Shown here one piece after another: positions 1 through 6,081 of a stretch of DNA of 13,443 nt; positions within the stretch are counted from its first letter, which is position 1, and the number at the start of each line of letters is the position of its first letter. The notes beneath the pieces are model-generated. The model did not search any database and had not been told where the DNA came from. It worked only from the letters and a program-made list of their open reading frames with translations. Made by a program: the position numbers and the translations under genes. The stretch is from Actinomycetota bacterium (GTDB taxonomy: Bacteria; Actinomycetota; Actinomycetes; Nanopelagicales; Nanopelagicaceae): contig CANLTP010000015.1 of assembly GCA_947494085.1 (NCBI GenBank), positions 1 through 13,443 of the forward strand, given 5' to 3'.

Positions 1-8
1 CCACTTGC

Positions 9-27
9 CTTAACCTAAAAAGTTAAG
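9..27 (+). repeat. Small inverted repeat upstream of the binding-protein gene
   Basis: CTTAAC (9-14) and GTTAAG (22-27) form a 6-bp perfect inverted repeat around a 7-nt A-rich loop, just before the ribosome binding site at 36-40. It may be a leader hairpin, an operator, or the tail of an upstream element; only 44 bases precede the gene here, so the role cannot be decided. Confidence 0.35.
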
Positions 28-44
28 TTAAACCTAGGAGAGAT

Positions 45-1292
45 ATGAAAGCTAAATATGTAATATTTGCTTCAGCAATTGCTTCGGCACTTGTTGTGAG
101 TTCACTTCCAGCACAAGCTGCTGGTGTGGATATGAAGATCGGTACTATTCACCCACTTACAGGTGGAAATGCTGATTACGGTATTGGTTTGACTACTGCT
201 GCAGAATTCGGCGCAGAGCAAATTACAAAAGCTATGAAGGCTGCAAAGGTGCCTGGAACTTGCAAAATCACTGCTTCTGAAGATGATCAAGCAACTCCTG
301 CACTTGCAGTTGAAGCAGCAACCAAGCTTGTAAAGAGCAACAAGGTAAATGCAATTGTTGGCCCACTAACTTCTGGTTCAACAACTCTTGCTGCACAATC
401 TGTAACTGTTCCTAACAATGTGGTCATGATTGCTACTGCAGCATCAAGCCCAGTAATTACAAAGTTTGTAGATAAGGATCTGTTGTTCCGCACATATCCA
501 TCTGACGCTTTCCAAGGCAAAGTTATTGTTGCCGCTGTTCAAAAGAAGTTTGGTAAGACAGTAACGCTAAGCATTGGCGCACGTAACGATGCATTCGGAA
601 CTGCTCTTGCAAACGTTGTAACCAACGAATGGGTTAAGGGTGGCGGAGACATCGGTCGTAAGGTTCTTTGGAATCCAGATAACGCAACCTTCGATTCAGA
701 AGCAAAGCTTCTAACTGAAGGCTCACCAGATGTTTGGGTAATCGTTGACTTCCCTGACACATTTGCAAAGGTTGGACCTGCATTGGTTCGCACAGGCAAG
801 TGGGATGCAAAGAAGACATTCTTCACAGAAGCTATGTATGACGCAGCAGTTATTAAGACTATTGGTGTCGACATAATGGGCGGCGCAAGCGGTACTGCTG
901 CAAAGTCAATTGGAATCGCATCTGATAAGTGGAAGGCAGCTCGTAAGGCTGCTAAGCCAGCAACAAAGGAAACTTTCGTTGATGCTTCAGGCTACGATGC
1001 AACAGTTCTACTGTGCCTTGCAGCAATTCACGGAAAGAGCACTAAGGGTTCAGTTCTATCAAAGAGCCTACGTGCTGTTTCAGGCGCTAAAGGTGGAGCA
1101 AACATTCCATGGAGCAAACTGACTGATGCAGTCAAGGCAGCAGCAGCTGGTAAGAGCTTTACCTACCAAGGTGCTTGGACCACTGCAAAGTTTGATGCAT
1201 ACGGTGATTCAAGTGGAGCACTATTCCGCGTCTACAAGATTGCAGCTGATGGAACACTCAGCTCTGATGATGCCGAGGATGTTCGCTTCTAG
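45..1292 (+). CDS. Branched-chain amino acid-type (LivK-like) ABC transporter substrate-binding protein
   Basis: Extracytoplasmic solute receptor of the periplasmic-binding-protein type I class (Peripla_BP_6/LivK family), 415 aa; it would hand a small ligand, likely an amino acid or related compound, to a LivHMGF-type ABC permease. Residues 1-25 form a signal peptide: basic start, hydrophobic core, and an AQA cleavage site at about 23-25. The mature protein opens with the family pattern IGTIHPLTGG (about 32-41), followed by a YGIGLTTAAEFGAEQI-like helix. There is no lipobox cysteine at the cleavage site, so it appears to be released or held by other means, unlike most Gram-positive binding proteins. 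The ATG is preceded by AGGAG at 36-40. By eye its codon choice (many AAG, GCA, GGA) looks more biased than its neighbours, which suggests high expression. No permease or ATPase gene follows; partners may lie to the left. Ligand unknown. Confidence 0.9.
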   Translation: MKAKYVIFASAIASALVVSSLPAQAAGVDMKIGTIHPLTGGNADYGIGLTTAAEFGAEQITKAMKAAKVPGTCKITASEDDQATPALAVEAATKLVKSNKVNAIVGPLTSGSTTLAAQSVTVPNNVVMIATAASSPVITKFVDKDLLFRTYPSDAFQGKVIVAAVQKKFGKTVTLSIGARNDAFGTALANVVTNEWVKGGGDIGRKVLWNPDNATFDSEAKLLTEGSPDVWVIVDFPDTFAKVGPALVRTGKWDAKKTFFTEAMYDAAVIKTIGVDIMGGASGTAAKSIGIASDKWKAARKAAKPATKETFVDASGYDATVLLCLAAIHGKSTKGSVLSKSLRAVSGAKGGANIPWSKLTDAVKAAAAGKSFTYQGAWTTAKFDAYGDSSGALFRVYKIAADGTLSSDDAEDVRF

Positions 1293-1304
1293 TTGATCCT
1301 GAAG

Positions 1305-1324
1305 GTTCAGCAAATTAGCTGAAC
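1305..1324 (+). other. Short hairpin 3' of the binding-protein gene
   Basis: GTTCAGC (1305-1311) and GCTGAAC (1318-1324) form a 7-bp perfect stem with a 6-nt AAATTA loop, 12 nt after the stop codon. It is followed by A residues, not a U tract, so it is not a terminator for the plus strand. It may stabilise the 3' end of the mRNA ahead of the true terminator at 1346-1381. The role is inferred. Confidence 0.5.
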
Positions 1325-1345
1325 AAAAAGGATTGTGTTTAACAA

Positions 1346-1381
1346 TTTGGGCCCTAGGAAATCTAGGGCCCAAATTTTTTT
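1346..1381 (+). terminator. Strong intrinsic terminator of the binding-protein gene
   Basis: TTTGGGCCCTAG (1346-1357) pairs perfectly with CTAGGGCCCAAA (1363-1374) around a 5-nt loop, giving a 12-bp stem followed directly by seven T (1375-1381). This is a textbook rho-independent terminator for the plus strand. The T tract runs into the stop codon (1380-1382) of the convergent PLP-enzyme gene. On the minus strand the same stem is followed by TTGTT rather than a clean T run, so it may work only weakly in that direction. Confidence 0.93.
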
Positions 1382-2564
1382 ATATCGCCTTTAAAGTTGA
1401 ATTGATTCTTCTAACTGCCTCTTCAATAATTTCAAAGCTTGTAGAGAAATTAATTCTTATAAATCCTGTGCCGGTAGGTCCGTAAAGATGGCCGGGTGCA
1501 ACTGCAATTTTTCCATGGGTTAGTAATACATCTGCAATATCTTCGCGACTTTTAAAATTCTTAAATTTATCGATTTGTCGCAGGTCGAGCCAGCCGAAAT
1601 AGCCGCCATCTGGTTCTCGATATCCAATATCAAACTCAAGCTCGGAGAGTAAGTTGCCTAAATGAGTTCTCGATTGATCTAATTGTTCGATTACTTTATC
1701 CAACCAATCTCTGCTCTCACCATAGGCTGCCGCTGATGCAACGGCACCAAAAAGTGAGGCACGTGAGTGCACAGCCGTAGGTATTCCAGAAACAATCTGC
1801 TTGGTCTTCTCCCCAACCGCGACTATTTGGGCACACTTCAAACCAGCAATACTCCAGGACTTTGTTGCTGATAGAAATGAAATTCCAACCTCTTTAGCAA
1901 CCTCAGAAGCGTTTAGAAATGGGGTAAAGCTTCTCTCCTTATAAGTTAGAGGTGCATGAATCTCATCCGAAGCAATTACAACGCCAAATTGATTGGCAAG
2001 ATCCGCTAGCTTTGCTAAATCTAGTTGGGAAAATACTGCTCCTACCGGGTTATGTGGATTGCAAAGAATATGCACCTTAACTCCAGTTGCGTAGCCCTCG
2101 GCTATTTTCTCGAAGTCGAGTGAGTAAGTTAATTGATCTTCAATTAACGGAACGTCATACGGTTTACAATTTACTTCCTTGATCCAATTGAAAAAATTAT
2201 AATAAACCGGGGTGTTTATCATTATTTGGTCCCCTGGTTTGACTATTTGCCGGCAAACTTCAATAACGCCGACTCCGACATCAGGACAAATCTTTATATC
2301 TTCAGGAGTTATTTTCCAATTCCATCGATCTGCTGCAAAATTAGTTAGGTTTTGACCCAACTCCGGTATTTTCCCTAAGTATCCAGCATCAGAGTTGTTA
2401 ACTAAATCAATTAAGGATTTCTTAATAGGTTCAGAAAGTTCAAAATCCATTACTGCAAATGGCATAGGCAGGATTTCAGCAGGATAGGCGCGCCACTTCT
2501 CACTTTTTCTTTGCTGCAGCGAGGACAATTTTGCTACTGCTACCGGCTTATTATTTTTTTCCAC
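1380..2564 (-). CDS. MalY/PatB-type PLP-dependent aminotransferase / cystathionine beta-lyase
   Basis: Fold-type I PLP enzyme (aminotransferase class I/II) of the MalY/PatB subgroup, which splits C-S bonds of cystathionine or cysteine conjugates to a thiol, pyruvate and ammonia; some members transaminate. Numbering from the GTG at 2564 (394 aa), it shows CNPHNPVG (168-175, cofactor-binding Asn), SDEIH (199-203, Asp to the pyridine nitrogen), SATKSWSIAGLK with the Schiff-base Lys at 235, and Arg370 in GFIRINF for the substrate carboxylate. The N-terminal KSEKWRAYP...ILPMPFAVMDF block is a MalY hallmark. The frame stays open to a TTG at 2606 (408 aa), but the GTG fits the family length better and has a TACGCT -10-like box exactly 6 nt before it. 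The TTG start would also lie inside the opposite-strand promoter. It is divergent from the metallo-hydrolase gene. Lyase versus aminotransferase activity is not decidable. Confidence 0.88.
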   Translation of the reverse strand: MEKNNKPVAVAKLSSLQQRKSEKWRAYPAEILPMPFAVMDFELSEPIKKSLIDLVNNSDAGYLGKIPELGQNLTNFAADRWNWKITPEDIKICPDVGVGVIEVCRQIVKPGDQIMINTPVYYNFFNWIKEVNCKPYDVPLIEDQLTYSLDFEKIAEGYATGVKVHILCNPHNPVGAVFSQLDLAKLADLANQFGVVIASDEIHAPLTYKERSFTPFLNASEVAKEVGISFLSATKSWSIAGLKCAQIVAVGEKTKQIVSGIPTAVHSRASLFGAVASAAAYGESRDWLDKVIEQLDQSRTHLGNLLSELEFDIGYREPDGGYFGWLDLRQIDKFKNFKSREDIADVLLTHGKIAVAPGHLYGPTGTGFIRINFSTSFEIIEEAVRRINSTLKAI

Positions 2565-2570
2565 CCGAGT

Positions 2571-2576
2571 AGCGTA
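2571..2576 (-). promoter_or_regulatory. Possible leaderless -10 box for the PLP-enzyme gene
   Basis: Reading the minus strand, TACGCT (TAnnnT pattern) is followed by 6 nt and then the GTG at 2564, the spacing expected when transcription starts at the start codon. No Shine-Dalgarno precedes that GTG. No convincing -35 box is seen. Confidence 0.35.
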
Positions 2577-2588
2577 GTGTAATTGGGA

Positions 2589-2618
2589 TTGATAAAACGA
2601 TAGCAACGAGAGTAAAAT
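2589..2618 (+). promoter_or_regulatory. Sigma70-type promoter of the metallo-hydrolase gene
   Basis: TTGATA (2589-2594, 5 of 6 to TTGACA) and TAAAAT (2613-2618, 5 of 6 to TATAAT) are separated by 18 bp. The predicted transcription start near 2625 leaves a leader of only about 4 nt before the ATG at 2629, and no Shine-Dalgarno is present, so the mRNA would be almost leaderless. Confidence 0.55.
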
Positions 2619-2628
2619 ATTTAATCTT

Positions 2629-3393
2629 ATGGAGACACTATCTACAAAGAAATTGTCTGGTCACCCAGTTTCATTAGCTGTTCTAGATTTTGGGCTTTTC
2701 ACGGTTCACTCCAATGGCAGAATAATTGGAATCCCTGGTTTTTTGGTAACCACAAGTGCTGGTGAGAAAATTCTTATTGATACTGGATTTCCAGAGAAGT
2801 ATGCAGAAAATTTAGAGAAGGCCTCGCTTGAAGATAACTTAGGTGAGTTTGGCGAACTGCTTGAACTTACCTATGAGAATCAACCTGTCGCTCAATTGGC
2901 AAAACTTGGATTAACTAAGAACGATCTAGATTTTGTAATTATTTCCCATACGCACATTGATCATGTTGGCAATATCGATAGATTTCCTGGGACTCCAATA
3001 ATTATTGGCAAAGAGGAGAGAGCTTTAGAACGTCCTATCTACTGGAGGGGTAAAAAACCTTTAGAGTGGCCAGCAAGCGAATATCTCTTAGTTGAAAGTG
3101 ATTACGATTTTGGACCCAACTTTAAAATTCTTCACGTTCCAGGCCACACACCAGGTGAGTTATCAATCCTGCTTACACTCCCTAACACTGGTTCCATTCT
3201 TTTAACGAGCGATGCGATTTCTCGAGAATCAGAGATAAGTGAAGGTTGCCTAGACGCTACAGATCCAGCCCAAGCGATAGCGAGTGCGAATCGAATATTA
3301 GATTTAGCTAAATCAAAAAATGCTTATGTAATTTATGGCCATGGACCAGAGCAGTGGAAAGAGCTAAAGAAAGCACCGGATCTTTATAACTAA
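2629..3393 (+). CDS. Metallo-beta-lactamase-fold hydrolase, N-acyl homoserine lactonase-like
   Basis: Zinc-dependent hydrolase of the MBL superfamily, 254 aa, close in length to AiiA-type N-acyl homoserine lactonases. The metal set is complete: H107-x-H109-x-D111-H112 (SHTHIDH), H173 in PGHTPG, D195 in LLTSDA, and H238 in YGHGPEQW. The spacing closely follows the AiiA/AttM family. One difference: where AiiA has Tyr three residues after the bridging Asp, this protein has Ser198. The Tyr helps position the lactone carbonyl, so the substrate may differ. Cytoplasmic, with no signal peptide. It is divergent from the PLP-enzyme gene and convergent with the dehydrogenase gene, with only 11 bp between the stop codons and a weak 5-bp stem (3390-3404) there. 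It could be a quorum-quenching enzyme or a housekeeping lactone/ester hydrolase; the latter seems safer from context. Confidence 0.85.
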   Translation: METLSTKKLSGHPVSLAVLDFGLFTVHSNGRIIGIPGFLVTTSAGEKILIDTGFPEKYAENLEKASLEDNLGEFGELLELTYENQPVAQLAKLGLTKNDLDFVIISHTHIDHVGNIDRFPGTPIIIGKEERALERPIYWRGKKPLEWPASEYLLVESDYDFGPNFKILHVPGHTPGELSILLTLPNTGSILLTSDAISRESEISEGCLDATDPAQAIASANRILDLAKSKNAYVIYGHGPEQWKELKKAPDLYN

Positions 3394-3404
3394 TTAAATA
3401 TTAG

Positions 3405-4139
3405 CTATCGGACATCTCTTCCCTGGTTTAAAATAATCACATTGCCACTAGAAACATCACCAGCGCTGGAAATCAAAAAGCCTACCCAGGCCGCAATTTC
3501 ATCTGGCTTCATAGCAGCGCCTCTCGGCATTTGAGAGATTGCCTTCTTTAATATTTCATCGCTAAGAACTTTGAATAATGGTGATTCGGTCATTGCAGGA
3601 GCAATTGAATTCACAGAGATTCCTTCGGTTGCGTAACGGCGAGCCAAATCCTTAGTTAAGGTATCCATTGCTGCCTTACTTGCGCGATAGTGCGGTGGAT
3701 CAAATACATCAAAGTTGTAGGCCCCATTAGATGAGATATTCACAATTTTCTTAATTCCAGGTCGCTCTAACATTAACTTAACTGACTCTTGTGAGCAGTA
3801 GAAAGCAGAAGAGAAATTAACTGCCATTTGCTTATCAAATTCAGCGGCTGGAATATTGGGAAATTCAGACATGAAGCAATCTCCAGCATTATTTACCAGA
3901 GCATCTACCCCACCAAATTTTAATTTAATACTTTTAAATACCTCAGCTATTTTGTCAGCAGATGTTAAATCAACAATAAAAGTTGTCACGTCATTTGGAA
4001 AAGTAGCTTTGAGCTTTTCAAGGCTCTCGGTATTTAAATCAAGTGCAATTACGTGAAATTTATCTTGAATAAGTCGGGCTGTGATAGCACTGCCCATTCC
4101 GCCGCCAGCTCCGGTTACAACTGCGATTTTGTTGCTCAT
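3405..4139 (-). CDS. SDR-family NAD(P)-dependent oxidoreductase
   Basis: Classical short-chain dehydrogenase/reductase, 244 aa, a cytosolic oxidoreductase acting on an alcohol/carbonyl pair. It has the Rossmann glycine motif TGAGGGMG (9-16), Asp34 at the end of beta-2, which favours NAD(H) over NADP(H), the NNAG motif (83-86), and the catalytic Ser in NISS (about 136-137) with Y151-x-x-x-K155. The PAMTESPLF stretch is the substrate loop region. The ATG at 4139 has GGAAG 9 nt upstream. It is transcribed alone, convergent with the metallo-hydrolase and divergent from the acyltransferase gene. The sequence alone does not give the substrate; sugar, hydroxy acid or 3-oxoacyl substrates are all possible. 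Confidence 0.88.
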   Translation of the reverse strand: MSNKIAVVTGAGGGMGSAITARLIQDKFHVIALDLNTESLEKLKATFPNDVTTFIVDLTSADKIAEVFKSIKLKFGGVDALVNNAGDCFMSEFPNIPAAEFDKQMAVNFSSAFYCSQESVKLMLERPGIKKIVNISSNGAYNFDVFDPPHYRASKAAMDTLTKDLARRYATEGISVNSIAPAMTESPLFKVLSDEILKKAISQMPRGAAMKPDEIAAWVGFLISSAGDVSSGNVIILNQGRDVR

Positions 4140-4222
4140 AAAGTTAGTCTTCCATATCTTTATTACCTTTGGAATCCCATGAAACCCCTTTCTGTCAAGG
4201 ATGTAGCCCTAGATCAGGTCGT

Positions 4223-4228
4223 TAGACT
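4223..4228 (+). promoter_or_regulatory. Leaderless-type -10 box for the acyltransferase-racemase unit
   Basis: TAGACT fits TAnnnT and ends exactly 6 nt before the ATG at 4235. No Shine-Dalgarno lies upstream of that ATG, so transcription probably starts at the start codon. No clear -35 box at 16-18 bp. Confidence 0.45.
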
Positions 4229-4234
4229 CTTGGC

Positions 4235-4960
4235 ATGGAACCAATTGTCATTCGTGAGTTAGCCACTATTCCTGATCAGAATATGGGCTTAGATTTATTT
4301 GATGCGATTTGGCCTATTCCTGGTGGTGGTCGTGAGATACCAGAAAATTTAATGCAGGCATTCGTTCATAACGGTTCTTACTTTGTCGGAGCATTTAGCG
4401 GAAATGAAATTCTCGGAGCAACTTTTGGTTTCATAGGAATCAATGGTGGAACACATCTGCATTCACATATGTCGGCGGTGGTTCCAAATCACCGAGATTT
4501 AGGTATTGGTGCGTTAATGAAGAAACATCAATTTATTTGGGCACTCGAACGAAAAATTCCATTTATCTCATGGACCTTCGATCCACTAGTAAAGCGAAAT
4601 GCCAGATTTAATATCTCAAAACTTGGGGTTGAGATTTCAGATTATTTCCAAGATTTCTACGGTCCAATGACTGATTTAGTAAATGCAGGTGATGCCTCTG
4701 ATCGTCTAATGGTTAAGTGGCAAGTTTCGAATGGTGGCCCGCAATCTTCAAATGACTTTTCCGAGATACCCAAGGGCGCAATAAATATTGCTGTTCCTTC
4801 GGATATTGTTGCGTTACGAGCCCAAGCCCCTGAAGAAGCTACAGCTGCGCGCTTGCGCGTTAGAGCAGAATTTCTTACCGCTTTCGATAGTGGCTATAAA
4901 GTTATCGGGTTTTCAAATTCACATGGTTATATTCTTTCCAGCGTTGAGAGTGGGAGATAA
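4235..4960 (+). CDS. GNAT-family acyltransferase (COG3375-like), probable partner of the racemase
   Basis: GCN5-related N-acyltransferase, 241 aa. The acyl-CoA pyrophosphate-binding loop is R87-D-L-G-I-G-A93 within VVPNHRDLGIGALMKKHQFIWA. The following FISWTFDPLVKRNARFN segment matches my memory of the COG3375 group, often found beside enolase-superfamily racemases. In Geobacillus kaustophilus a GNAT protein in this context is assigned as a succinyl-CoA:D-amino acid N-succinyltransferase that feeds the N-succinylamino acid racemase. The stop codon overlaps the racemase start (TAATG), so the two are translationally coupled, which supports a joint function. The start is the ATG with a leaderless -10 box 6 nt upstream. 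The acyl donor (succinyl- or acetyl-CoA) and the acceptor are inferred. Confidence 0.82.
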   Translation: MEPIVIRELATIPDQNMGLDLFDAIWPIPGGGREIPENLMQAFVHNGSYFVGAFSGNEILGATFGFIGINGGTHLHSHMSAVVPNHRDLGIGALMKKHQFIWALERKIPFISWTFDPLVKRNARFNISKLGVEISDYFQDFYGPMTDLVNAGDASDRLMVKWQVSNGGPQSSNDFSEIPKGAINIAVPSDIVALRAQAPEEATAARLRVRAEFLTAFDSGYKVIGFSNSHGYILSSVESGR

Positions 4961-6066
4961 TGAAGATAGTCGAGTATGAACTTCGTAGAATTTATCTACC
5001 GCTTGTGAGGCCATTTAGAACTTCTTTTGGCACTCAATCTGACCGTGAAGTTTTGATATTAAAAATAACAACCGAAGATGGAATCATCGGCTGGTCTGAA
5101 TGTGTAGCAATGTCAGTGCCACTTTATTCACCTGAATACATTTCAGGATGCTTAGAAACTATGCGAGAGTTTTTGATCCCTACGCTTAATAAGGCTGGCG
5201 ATATTCAAGCTGAGAACGTTGCTTCTCATCTAAAGCCTTTTCTAGGTGCTCATATGGCCAAGGCCGCCCTAGAAACCGCTCTTCTCGATGCACAGTTAAA
5301 GACTTCCGGTATTTCATTTGCCACTTACCTTGGTGCAAATAAAACAAAAGTTCCCTGTGGCGTCTCAGTTGGAATTGCCTCATCGATTGAGGCGCTAGTT
5401 GATGAAGTAACTTCATATGTTGAAGCTGGATATAAGAGAATTAAATTAAAAATTGAACCTGGTTGGGACATTGAACCAGTGAGAAAAATACGTGAACTCT
5501 TTCCTGATAAGCCACTTCAAGTCGATGCGAATCAGGCTTATTCCAGAAAAGATTCAAAACTTCTAAAGCAGTTAGATGAATTTAATTTATTGTTAATTGA
5601 ACAACCATTAGACGAACATGACATTCTGGGCCATGCGCAGTTAGCAAAGGTTATGACAACACCTGTCTGCTTAGATGAGTCAATTATTTCTTTAGCTGCG
5701 GCGGAAGATGCACTCGAATTAGAGGCCACTTCAATAATCAATATTAAGCCGGGTCGAGTGGGCGGATACTTAGAGTCAGTGAAAATTCATAATTATTGTT
5801 TGGAAAGATCTATACCGGTGTGGTGCGGTGGAATGCTGGAGACCGGCATCGGTCGTGCCGCAAATCTAGCTTTAGCTGCCCTTCCTGGATTCACCTTACC
5901 TGGCGACACATCGGCATCATCGAGATTTTTCAAACAGGATATTACGACACCGTTTGAAATGGTTGATGGTTACATAGAAGTCCCGAATGGAATTGGAATC
6001 GGTGTTGTTCCAGATGTTGAGTTCATGAAATCAATAACAAGAACTGTTGAGACAATAACTAACTAA
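4960..6066 (+). CDS. N-succinylamino acid racemase / o-succinylbenzoate synthase (enolase superfamily)
   Basis: Member of the muconate-lactonizing-enzyme subgroup of the enolase superfamily, NSAR/OSBS family, 368 aa. N-terminal capping domain about 1-125, then the TIM barrel. All catalytic residues are visible: K162-x-K164 (acid/base), metal ligands D189 (VDAN), E214 (IEQP) and D239 (CLDES), and K263 (NIKPGRVGG) on the opposite face. WCGGMLETGIGRA (288-300) and the later GDTSASSRFF are typical of the family. The enzymes racemise N-acyl amino acids through an enolate and often also make o-succinylbenzoate for menaquinone. The coupled upstream GNAT gene points to the racemase role; menC activity remains possible, as the family is promiscuous. 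The ATG overlaps the previous stop by 1 nt, with GGGAG at 4952-4956. The gene is convergent with the oxidoreductase gene, 15 bp away, with no obvious terminator. Confidence 0.88.
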   Translation: MKIVEYELRRIYLPLVRPFRTSFGTQSDREVLILKITTEDGIIGWSECVAMSVPLYSPEYISGCLETMREFLIPTLNKAGDIQAENVASHLKPFLGAHMAKAALETALLDAQLKTSGISFATYLGANKTKVPCGVSVGIASSIEALVDEVTSYVEAGYKRIKLKIEPGWDIEPVRKIRELFPDKPLQVDANQAYSRKDSKLLKQLDEFNLLLIEQPLDEHDILGHAQLAKVMTTPVCLDESIISLAAAEDALELEATSIINIKPGRVGGYLESVKIHNYCLERSIPVWCGGMLETGIGRAANLALAALPGFTLPGDTSASSRFFKQDITTPFEMVDGYIEVPNGIGIGVVPDVEFMKSITRTVETITN

Positions 6067-6081
6067 AAAGATTTATAGATT

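Noticed and set aside
1380..2606. 408-aa version of the PLP enzyme from the TTG at 2606
   Set aside because: The 14 extra residues have no family match, the start lacks a Shine-Dalgarno, and it lies within the opposite-strand promoter; the GTG at 2564 is preferred, though not proven.
3390..3404. CTAAT/ATTAG stem between the convergent MBL and SDR stop codons
   Set aside because: Only 5 A+T-rich bp and no T tract; too weak to call a terminator.
4193..4198. Perfect TTGACA -35 box on the minus strand upstream of the SDR gene
   Set aside because: At 16-18 bp spacing there is no acceptable -10 sequence (the hexamers are about ATTCCA/TTCCAA); the nearest TAATAA is about 27 bp away. Not called as a promoter.
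4053..4262. Open frame of 69 codons across the SDR-GNAT intergenic region on the plus strand
   Set aside because: It mostly lies antisense to the SDR gene, then overlaps the GNAT start, has no recognisable protein features and no ribosome binding site.
6067..6081. Possible terminator between the racemase and the FAD oxidoreductase
   Set aside because: The 15-bp gap is A/T rich (AGATTTATAGATT is a direct repeat), but no stable inverted repeat is present.
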